A stretch of DNA of 64,000 nucleotides from Chryseobacterium viscerum. GTDB taxonomy: Bacteria > Bacteroidota > Bacteroidia > Flavobacteriales > Weeksellaceae. The stretch is from positions 62,001 through 126,000 of the forward strand of contig NZ_PPEG02000007.1 of NCBI RefSeq assembly GCF_002899945.2. The letters run 5' to 3'. The notes beneath the pieces are model-generated. The model had not been told where the DNA came from and ran no database searches. It saw only the letters and a list, made by a program, of their open reading frames with translations. Below are positions 1-9,591 of this stretch, piece by piece; position 1 is the stretch's first letter, and each line of letters begins with the position of its first letter. The translations under genes were made by a program, and so were the position numbers.

Positions 1-685
1 TATCTTTTCCAAGGTATTTTACAATCTCTCCGTCCAGGTCATCATATGCTTTTTTATCAAAAGGCAATACTTTCGTACTGTTTTCAAGAATCGGGAAACC
101 TGAATCTTTTGCTTCGATCATCATAAAAACCGGAGTATGTCCGGGATGTTGATCAGACCATGTTTTAAGAGCTGTAAGCGCATCTTTTAAAGTAGGATAA
201 TGAGTTCTGAAATCGATATCTGCCATATGCAGGACTTTGAAACCTGGCTGATCCAGTCCTTTCGTATTAAAAGGTGCCAGATCAGTTACTCCTTTTGCTT
301 TTAATATGTCATAGGTTGCAGGATGAGTGAACCTGCCGCCTTCCGGATCATAATAAACATCTATTTCCAGTCCTCGGAGATTGGCATTGAGCTGTTCTGT
401 AAAGTCGGGATGATTGTAGTTCAGGCCTTCCTTCAGATCCATTCCGTATGGATGGTATTCTTTAAATTTGGCTTTCTGGTCTTCAGACATCATGCTGCTG
501 TATTTCTGCATCATTCCGTTGATGATCGGGGTCACAAGATCCAGCACTTTAGGATCTGCCGGCTGGGCATATGAATTATGAGTTCCCACAATCTGCAGTT
601 GATTGATCCTTACATTCTGGCATTTATCCTGTGCCTGTACCAGTGCTGTCATACACAATGCAGCTCCATATATATACTTTTTCAT
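1..685 (-). CDS. PI-PLC-like phosphodiesterase (phosphoinositide phospholipase C, Ca2+-dependent type), C-terminus cut by window edge
   Basis: I translated this frame by hand from the ATG at 685-683; it stays open to base 1, giving about 228 residues. Residues 1-19 form a signal peptide ending in VQAQ. The segment VGTHNSY (residues 33-39) and the later RGLEIDVYYDPEG are the first two active-site blocks of the PI-PLC X-like fold: a catalytic His beside Asn, then an acidic Glu/Asp pair. The His before HMADIDF fits the second catalytic histidine. This family cleaves phosphodiester bonds of phosphoinositides or related glycerophosphodiesters outside the cytoplasm. It starts only 18 nt after the TonB receptor stop, so the two are probably co-transcribed. 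The substrate is not known. Confidence 0.82.
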   Translation of the reverse strand, partial: MKKYIYGAALCMTALVQAQDKCQNVRINQLQIVGTHNSYAQPADPKVLDLVTPIINGMMQKYSSMMSEDQKAKFKEYHPYGMDLKEGLNYNHPDFTEQLNANLRGLEIDVYYDPEGGRFTHPATYDILKAKGVTDLAPFNTKGLDQPGFKVLHMADIDFRTHYPTLKDALTALKTWSDQHPGHTPVFMMIEAKDSGFPILENSTKVLPFDKKAYDDLDGEIVKYLGKD

Positions 686-703
686 ATGAATAAAAACGTT
701 TGA

Positions 704-3550
704 TTAAAAATTGAAGTTGAATCCCAGCTGTCCGCGTATTCCTGAGTAAGAAATATTTTCTACACGGTCTTTTGTTCCCATATAATAGCGGTTGGGCTCA
801 TTAAGAATATTGTTAAGCTCTATAAACAGGCGGACTTTCTTTGTAATGCTGTAAGAAGTAGAAAGATCCATGGTAAAGTTTTTATCAAAATACTGATAAT
901 GATCTGCCCCTGCTGCCGCTCTGATTTCACTTACATACTTTCCTTTATAATTCCCGGCAAGGCGCACCATCAATTTGCTGGTTTCATAAAAAAGGATCGT
1001 ATTGAAAATATGCTTTGCCTGATTGGGAATGGTGGTAGTAATTGTTCCTGTCTGTTTGCCGTTTTCGTACACTGGCATATCCATTTTAGAAGAGATATAG
1101 GTATAGTTTCCTTCAAAACCGATGTTTTTCAAAAATCCCGGAAGATTTTCAAAACGTTTGGAGATTCCGAATTCAAACCCGAAGAGCTTAGCACCTTCCA
1201 GATTTTTTGGGGCTGTAAACGTATACGTTCTTCCTGCAAGATCTACCACCGATTGATCTTTGTAAATAAGATTCGTAATATCTTTATAGAATACTCCGGC
1301 TGTTATCAGATCCAGTTTTCCGAAGTAGTTCTCAAACATAAGGTCAAAATTGTTTGAAAATGTAGGATCAAGTTTGGTATTTCCCTGAGTAATGGTATTG
1401 GTAATATCATTCACAATGGTTCCGGGGTTAAGGTCGTTGAAATCCGGTCTTGCAAAAGAGCAGGTATAAGCAAGTCTCAGGATACGGTCACTGCTGATAT
1501 TCCATTTCATATTGAACATCGGAAGCACTACATTGTAGGTTTTTGTATCCTTAATATCTTCTGTTTTATTGTCTTTATCAGAGACTACTTTTTTGCCCCA
1601 GAAAGTAACGTCATTATACTCATTTCTGAAACCTCCCAATACCTGAAGCTGGTCTGAAATTTTCCACGTTCCCATTAGGTAAGTGGCCCATACGTTTTCA
1701 GTACCTCTATAGGAACTTGTAATATTAGAATTGCTGTCTTTACTGCTCACCTGCATCAGCCCTAGACTGTTTTGTGTACCGGGATTGTACATCTGGTCGA
1801 TCTGAGCGTTGGTAATCTGATCGATGATCACAGCATTATAAGGATTGTCCAAAGGATTCATGAAACCTCCTTTGTAGGGGAAACCTTCACGCTCAAGCTG
1901 GCTTAAATAGGTTACCGGAGATCCTGGAATTCCCAATGATGATTTAGGCATCCAAACCAATATGGAGCTGTCAACTATTTTATTCTTGTTGTTGTATTTT
2001 GTTCCGAATTTAATCTCAAAATTATCCGCTGCTTTGTATTTGATATCAACCTGTCCTCTAAGATCCGTTTCACTGTTATGATTCTGGCTTAGGATAATCT
2101 GATTCAATTTGAGTTTATCTGCCGCTATTGCCTGCTGATTATACGGAAGGGTATATCTTCCGGTATCACCAGTACCGTCCGGAGCATCTATTGCCATATA
2201 TTTTCTTCCGTCAGCAGATAAATTTCCATAGGTCATAGGCTGTACGAAATTAATGATAGGATAGCCCCTTTGATCCTTTTCAAGATTATCCGGAGAATTG
2301 AACTTAAACTCAGAACGCGCTTTGGATAATGACCAACCCACCTGCATACGCTGTCCTACCTGATGATTACCACCCAGCTGCATAGAATACAGATCTGTAA
2401 GATAATCTGCATGACGGGCCTGCAGCATGACATTTTTACTGTCAAAATTAAAATAGGTCTCCCTTACCGACTGTCCATCTTTATATTGGCTGTATAGCGC
2501 TTTTGCATATAGCTTATTCCTGCTGTCTATCTCATAATCCAATCCCAAATTGAATCCCAGCGTTCTCCGGTTTGCGAGATAATCACGAAGCTGAAGCTGA
2601 TTGATCGAATAAGAGGCTGTTTTATCTTTCAGTCCATAGTTGTAAATATTCCTCATCTGATCAATAGCGGTAGAGCGCTCCCAGATCACTGCTGAGGTAA
2701 TGAATTTCAGCTTATCAGTAATTTTATTTCCGTAGACGATAGATGTGTTGTAACTGGGAGATTTTGACATATTAACGTATCCTGTAGCCATACTTACAGC
2801 CAAAGTCTCCTTATTGGGAGAGGTTTTCGTGATAAAATCCACATTTCCTCCAATGGCATCTCCATCAAGATCTGGAGTCAGGGCTTTGGACAAACGGACA
2901 TTCTGAATAAGTTCTGAAGGAAAGATATCCATCTGAACTCCACGGTTGGCATTATCACCACTGGCACTCGGCATCCTGTTGCCATTCAGAGTAGAAGAGG
3001 TCCATTGTATAGGGGTTCCTCTTACGGCTACAAAACGTCCTTCACCCATATCTCTTTCAATAGATACACCCTGCATACGCTGTACAGCATCAGCAGCATT
3101 ACGGTCCGGCAGTTTTCCGATGGCATCTGCAGAAAGTACTTCTGTGATTGTATTGGAGTTTTTCTTCATGGTAATTGCCCTGGCCTGTGATGCTTTATAC
3201 ATACTGGTAACGACTACCTCCTGAAGGTTGTTTTCTTTAAACTTAGCTCCAAATCTAATTAATCCAAGATCTACTTCCTTTCTATCCGTAATCGTAAAAG
3301 GAATATAAACATTGTCATATCCTTTGTATTCTACAACAAGCTTATAACTTCCGTCATAAACATTATTAAGAACAAAAGAACCATCGGTATCGGAAGTTAC
3401 CTTCTGTCCGCTGTTTTCAATATAAACCAGGGCATTGGGAAGATTTCCCTGACTGTCCACTACAGTTCCGTGTATGGTGGTTTGAGCAAAGGCCAGAGGC
3501 CCAAGAAGAAAAAATGCTGCTCTTGTTAAAAAAAGTCTTTCTCGTGACAT
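704..3550 (-). CDS. TonB-dependent outer-membrane receptor with N-terminal carboxypeptidase-regulatory-like domain
   Basis: This 948-residue protein has a signal peptide (about 1-22, ending AFAQ). A CarboxypepD_reg-like beta-sandwich follows (23-110), then a plug domain (about 125-240) with the block LPDRNAADAVQRMQGVSIER, and a long 22-strand barrel ending in an aromatic (GFNFNF). The plug block is typical of the TIGR01782-like receptor group. Such receptors import large or scarce substrates using TonB energy. No SusD partner is present. The downstream gene is a secreted PI-PLC-like enzyme, so a phospholipid- or inositol-phosphate-derived ligand is possible; that is inference from context only. 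The ATG is preceded by a purine-rich AAGG. Confidence 0.92.
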   Translation of the reverse strand: MSRERLFLTRAAFFLLGPLAFAQTTIHGTVVDSQGNLPNALVYIENSGQKVTSDTDGSFVLNNVYDGSYKLVVEYKGYDNVYIPFTITDRKEVDLGLIRFGAKFKENNLQEVVVTSMYKASQARAITMKKNSNTITEVLSADAIGKLPDRNAADAVQRMQGVSIERDMGEGRFVAVRGTPIQWTSSTLNGNRMPSASGDNANRGVQMDIFPSELIQNVRLSKALTPDLDGDAIGGNVDFITKTSPNKETLAVSMATGYVNMSKSPSYNTSIVYGNKITDKLKFITSAVIWERSTAIDQMRNIYNYGLKDKTASYSINQLQLRDYLANRRTLGFNLGLDYEIDSRNKLYAKALYSQYKDGQSVRETYFNFDSKNVMLQARHADYLTDLYSMQLGGNHQVGQRMQVGWSLSKARSEFKFNSPDNLEKDQRGYPIINFVQPMTYGNLSADGRKYMAIDAPDGTGDTGRYTLPYNQQAIAADKLKLNQIILSQNHNSETDLRGQVDIKYKAADNFEIKFGTKYNNKNKIVDSSILVWMPKSSLGIPGSPVTYLSQLEREGFPYKGGFMNPLDNPYNAVIIDQITNAQIDQMYNPGTQNSLGLMQVSSKDSNSNITSSYRGTENVWATYLMGTWKISDQLQVLGGFRNEYNDVTFWGKKVVSDKDNKTEDIKDTKTYNVVLPMFNMKWNISSDRILRLAYTCSFARPDFNDLNPGTIVNDITNTITQGNTKLDPTFSNNFDLMFENYFGKLDLITAGVFYKDITNLIYKDQSVVDLAGRTYTFTAPKNLEGAKLFGFEFGISKRFENLPGFLKNIGFEGNYTYISSKMDMPVYENGKQTGTITTTIPNQAKHIFNTILFYETSKLMVRLAGNYKGKYVSEIRAAAGADHYQYFDKNFTMDLSTSYSITKKVRLFIELNNILNEPNRYYMGTKDRVENISYSGIRGQLGFNFNF

Positions 3551-3685
3551 CCTTATAAAGTTTGGTGCAAAGATGTCAGCTCCTTCAAAAGTTTTGGTTC
3601 ATTTAAATTTTATGCAACTGTATCTGTTGAGTTTGAAGTGAACTGTATTGAAAATCAGCAAGTTGCTAATATTAAATAATTGTAA

Positions 3686-4735
3686 CTAATGAACAAGCTG
3701 AGAGGGAAGGCAGTCGAATTCCTTCTTAAAATATTTATAAAAAGTAGATTTGGATTTAAAACCACATTGAAACGCAAGATCCGTTACACTGGCGGAAGGA
3801 TCTTCCGATAAGATCTGCTTAAAGTGTTGTATCCGGTTTCTGTTGGTATATTCGTGGAAATTGGAATGAAGATGTTTGTTAAAAGTGATGCTTAAATCCG
3901 CTTTGCTTATTTTCAGATGACCGGAGAGCTGATCCAATGTAAACTCCTCATCCAGATAGACATTGCTTTTCTGATAGAAAGAGGTGATGGCATTTTGTAC
4001 AGCATCAAAATCTATTTTTGAAAGGTCTTTATATTGATATGTTTCTTTTGGAGTAGAAAAAAGAGCTGGAGTTTGCGGTTGCTGGAGTTTGTGCTGGTAC
4101 GTTAAAATATAAACGTACAAAATCCACCCGAATTGGAAAAGAAATAGAAGGCTGTAGATCTTCTGATAGATCAAAGTATTCCAACCCAATTGGTAGACCG
4201 TCCAGAAAACTATAACCCCCATCAATACATAGCAAACCAGATAACGGAAATTACCGGCTACTGGATGGGTAATGTTTTTGTGGTATTTGGTCAGTAAGTA
4301 AATACATAAAACCAGACATGCAATCCAATAATACGTGTAATAAACGAAGTAGGATTTATAAGTTCTGATCGCCAGATCTGCCCAGGAAAGGTCGAGCATC
4401 TTTGCAGAAAGAGCAATGGCATGATGAATAACAACCAACGTTAACGGAGCAATCAGGTATTTGAGCTTGTCTCTCCACCTGGCATGAATCAAATACGTTG
4501 TAATATATAAGAAAATAAGTCCTTTAAAAACGCGGAGGCTTCCCGGAATTTCATACAGAACAGATTCGTAACCGAATTTTTGAATGATGAAATATTCATA
4601 TCCCATATCCAGTGTGACCACTCCGATATACAATAGTAACATATTCAGTACAGATTCCCTGTTTTTGATAAGAGAAATGAGTAAAGTAAGGGTGATAAGT
4701 GCCTGTAGTACAACTACCATAATGATGTATAACAT
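3686..4735 (-). CDS. Membrane-bound AraC-family transcriptional regulator
   Basis: This 349-residue protein has seven hydrophobic segments in residues 1-215. A short linker follows, then an AraC-type double helix-turn-helix at about 255-349, with the characteristic second-helix pattern DLAFQCGFKSKSTFYKYFKKEF and a final PSQL. This 7TM-plus-AraC architecture is a Bacteroidota one-component sensor in which the membrane part senses and the tail binds DNA. It lies upstream of, and in the same direction as, the TonB receptor operon (136 nt gap), so it may control that operon. The ligand is unknown. Confidence 0.88.
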   Translation of the reverse strand: MLYIIMVVVLQALITLTLLISLIKNRESVLNMLLLYIGVVTLDMGYEYFIIQKFGYESVLYEIPGSLRVFKGLIFLYITTYLIHARWRDKLKYLIAPLTLVVIHHAIALSAKMLDLSWADLAIRTYKSYFVYYTYYWIACLVLCIYLLTKYHKNITHPVAGNFRYLVCYVLMGVIVFWTVYQLGWNTLIYQKIYSLLFLFQFGWILYVYILTYQHKLQQPQTPALFSTPKETYQYKDLSKIDFDAVQNAITSFYQKSNVYLDEEFTLDQLSGHLKISKADLSITFNKHLHSNFHEYTNRNRIQHFKQILSEDPSASVTDLAFQCGFKSKSTFYKYFKKEFDCLPSQLVH

Positions 4736-4752
4736 GATAACTGATATTTTGC

Positions 4753-4760
4753 CAAAATTA
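4753..4760 (-). promoter_or_regulatory. -7 promoter element of the membrane AraC gene
   Basis: TAATTTTG on the minus strand is an exact Bacteroidota TAnnTTTG box, 17 nt before the ATG at 4735. No clear -33 TTG was seen. Confidence 0.55.
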
Positions 4761-4917
4761 TAGATAATATGGGCATAGCATCTTTAACAAATTATTAAAT
4801 ATCAGTTCAGAAAAATAGAGGAGTAATTAATATGTAAATTTTAATAAGTTTTTCCGGGATTTTCCGGTTTTGTATATTGAACGGATATTCCTATTTTAGC
4901 TAATAAGCACCAATCGA

Positions 4918-5337
4918 ATGTCCAAAAGAAAATTTATTTTATTCTCAATACTTAAAACCTGGCTGATTTCTACAATAATCTCCATAGTGCTTTTGATTTT
5001 ATTTTTAAATGCAACCAAAGAAGTAAGAGATGAGCCGAGGAATTGTGATATGAGCGGTCTTGCTTATGTTTTTATAGTTTTCTGGATATTACTCCTGAGC
5101 GTACCCTCTTTAAGCAGTCTGCTTTCTCTTTTAAAATTATTCCTTGGGAAAATTAAAACCCTATTGTGCTGGTTTCTGCTGCCCGCAATAGCTTCTGTTT
5201 TTTCCTTTTTTTCAATTACAGATGGAAAAGTAGATGGTGAAGAAATAGTGGTTTTCCTGATTATGAATCTGCCCTGGCTGACTTTTTGGATTTTTTACTA
5301 TTACAGATTGAATACTCGTTTCAATATAACTGACTAA
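4918..5337 (+). CDS. Small integral membrane protein, unknown function
   Basis: This 139-residue protein has four hydrophobic stretches (about 10-32, 48-68, 75-100, 112-132) and short polar loops. I recognise no motif. It is the first of three closely packed genes (4 nt, then 10 nt to the third gene's likely ATG), so it probably shares a transcript with a second membrane protein and a secreted XAC2610-like protein. Confidence 0.65.
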   Translation: MSKRKFILFSILKTWLISTIISIVLLILFLNATKEVRDEPRNCDMSGLAYVFIVFWILLLSVPSLSSLLSLLKLFLGKIKTLLCWFLLPAIASVFSFFSITDGKVDGEEIVVFLIMNLPWLTFWIFYYYRLNTRFNITD

Positions 5338-5341
5338 TGAT

Positions 5342-5638
5342 ATGACTTCCATGAAAAAACAATTTCAAAACTGGACGCTTTTCTTTATTGCAGGAATCAT
5401 TGCTATAATTGTAGGATTGATTACGTCTATTGTCCTCATTACAGGAAACTCTGCAGCCGATGGATTATTCGGAATGTACTTACTGTTCGGCTTAGTTCCG
5501 GTGTTGCTGGTGATTATCATAGATAGAATCCTCGTATGGAAGTTCGGGAATAAGAATGTCAATAAAGTTCAGTTTTCAATACTGCTTTTAATCGTGTTTT
5601 TATGGATTGTAAGATTTGTATTAAACCTGTTTATATAA
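5342..5638 (+). CDS. Small integral membrane protein, unknown function
   Basis: This 98-residue protein has three predicted membrane helices (about 13-33, 42-62, 75-96). An alternative ATG three codons later (MKKQFQNW) is equally plausible as the start. It sits 4 nt after the previous membrane gene and 10 nt before the next, which suggests translational coupling in one operon. No family was recognised. Confidence 0.6.
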   Translation: MTSMKKQFQNWTLFFIAGIIAIIVGLITSIVLITGNSAADGLFGMYLLFGLVPVLLVIIIDRILVWKFGNKNVNKVQFSILLLIVFLWIVRFVLNLFI

Positions 5639-5648
5639 ATTGGTCGTT

Positions 5649-6485
5649 ATGAAAAACCTTTTTTTATTCTGTATTATAATGGTTTCTGTGATGATCTCTG
5701 CACAGCCGTTTACCCTGAAATCAGTAGGAGAAGCGAAAGAGTTTACGCTTACTCTTTATTACGGATCAGAAGGGAAGGGAGCTTTCGTGCAATATTCAGG
5801 GAAGAAAGACATCATTCCTTTGCAGATAAAAAGCTTTAAAGTTGATAAAGACGGGAGAAGTGATGGACAGCCGGATATCTATTATTATATCTGGAATGAA
5901 ATGATTGGTGGAAAGGTAAATGGAGTATACAGGTTTGAGATAATGAATCATACTGCTTCGAACATTAGCTATACAAGAGGAAAAGATAACAGAAAGTTTA
6001 AGCTTGAAATGGTTGAAGATGAGAAATATGATGGAAGTGACAAATATCTGCTTCACGGTGCTGTGCTTGCCTTTAATCATTTTTATAACAATCATTTCAC
6101 CATTCATTATCCTGATGGTAAAAAAACAGCTATAGAGCTCCCGTCTCCGGATACCCCTTCATTTGCCAGACAGAGCACTGTAGCAGATTATAACTTTGAC
6201 GGGTATGAGGATATTGCATTTTCTGTTCCTGATGAAGGAATGGGCGTTTACAGAATATTTGATATTTACCTGTATAATCCGGGAAGCAAACGCTTTGAAA
6301 AGCTTAAAGAGCCGGATTATTCACGTTCAAGTTGTTCCTGTCTCTGTGATGTGGCTGTAGAAAAAGAGAAGAAGCTTTTAACAACAGGATGCAGAGGGGG
6401 AGCAAGATGGCATCAGGATATCTACCGCTTTGGTAAAAAGGGAACTTTGGAATGGGTGGCCACCAAAAAACAGACGGAAGAATAA
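5649..6485 (+). CDS. Secreted XAC2610-like protein, unknown function
   Basis: I chose the ATG at 5649 rather than the upstream in-frame TTG, because it gives a clean signal peptide (MKNLFLFC...ISAQ). The mature protein of about 260 residues carries a C-terminal region with an Asp-rich turn (NFDGYEDIAF), alternating Tyr/aromatic strands and a Cys-rich stretch (SSCSCLCD). This resembles the XAC2610/FG-GAP-like family of periplasmic proteins of unknown role. It ends the three-gene set starting at 4918. The family assignment rests on pattern only. Confidence 0.65.
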   Translation: MKNLFLFCIIMVSVMISAQPFTLKSVGEAKEFTLTLYYGSEGKGAFVQYSGKKDIIPLQIKSFKVDKDGRSDGQPDIYYYIWNEMIGGKVNGVYRFEIMNHTASNISYTRGKDNRKFKLEMVEDEKYDGSDKYLLHGAVLAFNHFYNNHFTIHYPDGKKTAIELPSPDTPSFARQSTVADYNFDGYEDIAFSVPDEGMGVYRIFDIYLYNPGSKRFEKLKEPDYSRSSCSCLCDVAVEKEKKLLTTGCRGGARWHQDIYRFGKKGTLEWVATKKQTEE

Positions 6486-6670
6486 TTTTACCTGTAAAAG
6501 TCCTGAAACCTCCTAGTGGCTGTAATATTTATAAAATCAATCACATACAACCTCTCAATTATAATGATAAAGCATCCGTTTTTTTACGGTATTTTTAAGA
6601 ATGGCTTTTATGATTCAATTTTAGGTCTGATATTTGTACTGGGTAGCCAAACTAGATGGCCAATTTATTT

Positions 6671-7714
6671 ATGAAAAACATATCTGTGAAAAAGTCCTTT
6701 ATCTATGCATGTTTATGTGCTGTTTTCCTTGTTTCCTGTAAAAAAGAAATAGAGAAAATAAGCGATACTTTTAAAGATACAGTTTCTGCTTCGGAAACAC
6801 CGGAGGCAGAAAAAGATTCTATAAAGAAAGATTCTGTTCCTGTAGTGAAGAAAGAATCTATTCCGCCTGCCATGCAGGAGAATGGCTTTTATAATGCATT
6901 TGTTCTTCCAAAAGATAAAAAGATGCGGGATTCTGTGTATGCAGAATTCAGCAAGAAATTCAGTGTGGGAGAGCGTACAGCTATTTTAGCTTTAAACAGA
7001 CTCGATTCTAAAAGTAAATGGAATTCCGATACATTGGTAGTTCCTGCGAAAATAGATACCACATTAATGGCTTATTCACCATTTCCAATGCAATTGGATG
7101 TCCTAAGCGGGGTGAAAAAGTTTGTTATCTTCTCATATCCTATACAGGCTTTTGCAGTATATTCCAATGGAAGTCTTGTGAAATGGGGACCTACCAGTAT
7201 GGGTAAAAAAGCGGCTCAGACAACAAGAGGACTTACTTTTGCGAACTGGAAAAAGCAATTGGCAATTTCTACCGTGAGCAGCGAATGGAAACTTCCTTAT
7301 AATTTTAATATTCACAATATTGGAGGAATCGGATGGCATGAATATACCCTTCCGGGATATCCTGCGTCACACTCATGTCTGCGACTATTAAGGAAAGATG
7401 CCCAATGGCTGTATTCCTACGCAGATACCTGGATTCTGAATCCGGGGGGAGCGACTACCAAAGCCAAAGGTACGGCAGTAATGGTATTCGGGGATTATAA
7501 TTGGGGCGGAAGAAAACCATGGCGAAAACTTTTGGAAGATCCGAATGCCAACAATATCTCCGTTGAAGAGCTTACGAAACTTCTGGAACCGGATGTTCCC
7601 AAAATGCTGAAAGAACAAAGCAACAGAGAAAAAGTAGCAGATTCTATCAAAGCTGCAAGAGCGATGGCGACACCAGTTCAGAATGAAAAACCTGTAGAAT
7701 CACAATCTAATTAA
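6671..7714 (+). CDS. L,D-transpeptidase (YkuD domain) lipoprotein
   Basis: From the ATG at 6671 the protein has a lipoprotein signal with lipobox LVSC; an alternative ATG lies five codons upstream. A Lys/Glu/Ser-rich linker follows. The YkuD domain (about residues 150-275) carries the histidine region INHNIGGIGWHEY-like and the active-site block PASHSCLRL, so the nucleophilic Cys is near residue 236. The usual SHGC is SHSC here, a Ser-for-Gly change I believe is not rare in Bacteroidota. These enzymes make 3-3 cross-links or attach proteins to peptidoglycan in the periplasm. The 3' end overlaps the convergent gene by 8 nt. Confidence 0.87.
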   Translation: MKNISVKKSFIYACLCAVFLVSCKKEIEKISDTFKDTVSASETPEAEKDSIKKDSVPVVKKESIPPAMQENGFYNAFVLPKDKKMRDSVYAEFSKKFSVGERTAILALNRLDSKSKWNSDTLVVPAKIDTTLMAYSPFPMQLDVLSGVKKFVIFSYPIQAFAVYSNGSLVKWGPTSMGKKAAQTTRGLTFANWKKQLAISTVSSEWKLPYNFNIHNIGGIGWHEYTLPGYPASHSCLRLLRKDAQWLYSYADTWILNPGGATTKAKGTAVMVFGDYNWGGRKPWRKLLEDPNANNISVEELTKLLEPDVPKMLKEQSNREKVADSIKAARAMATPVQNEKPVESQSN

Positions 7715-8234
7715 TTTTCTTTTCAAACTGCAGAGTAGATTCTTCAGCAAACCTTCTCAGCTTAATCATTTCATCTTTACCCTTATGCTGCCCGAATCTT
7801 GCAGCAATATAAGTAAGAAGAATAAAAAATAGCATCACAAAAGAAGCGCTCAGTGCCCAAGGGTATTCAGCGCTTTTTATTTGCTTTTCTACGTAATACA
7901 TGGTGAAAAAGGTCATCCAGAGAATAGAAAAGGAAAAATAAAGGAACATGAAGAAGGTCCACACTGCAGAACTGGGACCAAATACTCCGCGTATTGCCGT
8001 ATGCTCATCTTCCATTTCTATCCGTAAAGCAAGACGAGGCTTCCAGTAATTATCGTATTCTGTTTTCACCCAGATTGTTGCGACTTCCTTATTGATATTC
8101 CCGGAAAATTCATTTTTATGATCTTCCATATATTTTTTCAAACTTTCAGCATACTCTTCTTTTGTAAGATGAGTAAACATTTTAAATCTGGGTCTTGTTC
8201 TTATTCTGTCTAAGGTGCTTTCTTCAGTATTCAT
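7707..8234 (-). CDS. Two-helix membrane protein, unknown function
   Basis: This 175-residue protein has a polar N-terminal half rich in acidic and aromatic residues, two membrane helices (about 88-112 and 124-146), and a short charged tail. I do not recognise a family. It starts 4 nt after the stop of the PDZ/aspartyl-protease gene, so the two form an operon. The last codons overlap the convergent L,D-transpeptidase gene by 8 nt. Confidence 0.65.
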   Translation of the reverse strand: MNTEESTLDRIRTRPRFKMFTHLTKEEYAESLKKYMEDHKNEFSGNINKEVATIWVKTEYDNYWKPRLALRIEMEDEHTAIRGVFGPSSAVWTFFMFLYFSFSILWMTFFTMYYVEKQIKSAEYPWALSASFVMLFFILLTYIAARFGQHKGKDEMIKLRRFAEESTLQFEKKIN

Positions 8235-8238
8235 ATTG

Positions 8239-9558
8239 TTATTCTTGATAAGGAATTGGGTCTTCCAGTGCGAAACTCAACGTCAGTTTTTGATTTTTTC
8301 TTTGAATAATCATGTTGATATTTCGGCCTTCATTAGATTTCATCAATTCTACTATTTTTTCCAGAGTCATATTTGAAGTTTGCTCACCATTGATGCTTAG
8401 AATCCTGTCATCCTTTTGCAGGCCTGCTACATCAGCGGGAGAATCTTTTCTTACTCCGGCAATGGAAAATATAGGTTTTAAACTGAACTTATACTGGAAA
8501 GAGTCTTTATAAACCTCCGTGGCTACCATGGTAGATTTTTGGGTCTCAATTTTCAACTTGTCTTCCTGCCATTCCAGCCCGTCCTGTTTGAAGTCCAGTC
8601 CGCTCATATTAAAATGAAAAGGATCGTCAAAATATTTGTTTTTCCTCAAATACAGCTTTTTGTTAGGGTAATCAAAAACTACGGTAAACCTCCGCATAAT
8701 TTCACTTCCCACAGAACCCTTTCTGCTTTCCACCAATTTGACATGCTGAATAGAAAATTCATCCGGCATAGCGGTAAGGGGCTTTTCAAATTTAAAGCTT
8801 CCAAGATAGAAATTATGAATCCGGCTTCTTTTGCCATAGATATCTCCATTGAAACCACGCCCAAGAAAATCATCAATATTGGGTCTGTTGTAAACGAAAT
8901 CTTTAATAAGAGTAGGAAAGAGCCAGATAGCATCACTGTTGCCGAGATCTATCAGCAGTTTTGAATCTTTCTTTTCATTCGTCATTTCTACACCGGCATA
9001 CAGATAAGGTTTATCTTTTTCAATGGTCACTGGAAATTCTTCAAACCGTTTGATTTTCTTTTTGATAAGATCAGAGTTTTCATAGACCGTTATTTTCTTT
9101 GAGGCATAATCGATGTAAATAGGATGGTCTTTGAAAAAATGATATCCGATTACTCCATTTACGGGAATTCCTACGTGAGGAGAAATATTAAATTCTTCAT
9201 CAATAATGATATAGAGAGACATGGAAGTATTGACAATTTCATTTCCTATTTTTCCCAAATTGCGGTCAGATTTTAAGCCATCGATGCTTAAGCTTCCTCC
9301 AAGACCGGAAAATTTAACTTTTTCAACACTGCTTAGTTTGAGTTCCTTATTTTCCAAACTGAAAAGAATGGTTTCTGATACTCCTGTGTCAAGCAGAAAG
9401 GTAAGCTCTGCACCGTTGACATTAATAGGAATAAAGATAAGGTTGTTGATAAGCTGAAAAGGAATAACCGCTTTTTTAGTATTAATCAACTCAAAAGAAT
9501 TCTGGGCATTTACAAAAATGCTTAGAAATAATCCCAGTAAAAGCAATTTAAATTTCAT
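8239..9558 (-). CDS. Retropepsin-like aspartyl protease with C-terminal PDZ domain
   Basis: This 439-residue protein has a signal peptide (1-18, ending VNAQ). A first aspartyl-protease lobe contains DTG at 57-59. A second lobe has DLG at 204-206 instead of DTG/DSG. A PDZ domain covers about 350-430 (block KDSPADVAGLQKDDRILSING). Two lobes on one chain plus PDZ is a known secreted Bacteroidota arrangement. The family suggests periplasmic or surface proteolysis. Whether the DLG lobe remains catalytic is uncertain. It is co-oriented with the membrane gene that follows 4 nt later. Confidence 0.82.
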   Translation of the reverse strand: MKFKLLLLGLFLSIFVNAQNSFELINTKKAVIPFQLINNLIFIPINVNGAELTFLLDTGVSETILFSLENKELKLSSVEKVKFSGLGGSLSIDGLKSDRNLGKIGNEIVNTSMSLYIIIDEEFNISPHVGIPVNGVIGYHFFKDHPIYIDYASKKITVYENSDLIKKKIKRFEEFPVTIEKDKPYLYAGVEMTNEKKDSKLLIDLGNSDAIWLFPTLIKDFVYNRPNIDDFLGRGFNGDIYGKRSRIHNFYLGSFKFEKPLTAMPDEFSIQHVKLVESRKGSVGSEIMRRFTVVFDYPNKKLYLRKNKYFDDPFHFNMSGLDFKQDGLEWQEDKLKIETQKSTMVATEVYKDSFQYKFSLKPIFSIAGVRKDSPADVAGLQKDDRILSINGEQTSNMTLEKIVELMKSNEGRNINMIIQRKNQKLTLSFALEDPIPYQE

Positions 9559-9591
9559 TTACTGAATTTACTGAATTTATCTGTATAATAA

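Noticed and set aside
323..574. Plus-strand frame opposite the PI-PLC gene
   Set aside because: The minus strand carries a signal peptide and PI-PLC motifs, and the plus frame has none.
899..1357. Open reading frame on the plus strand inside the TonB receptor gene
   Set aside because: It is antisense to a strongly supported 948-residue receptor and has Cys/Phe-rich composition with no family resemblance.
6671..7714. SHSC instead of SHGC as a sign of an inactive L,D-transpeptidase
   Set aside because: The nucleophilic Cys and the His are present and I recall Ser at this position in other Bacteroidota members, so loss of activity cannot be claimed.
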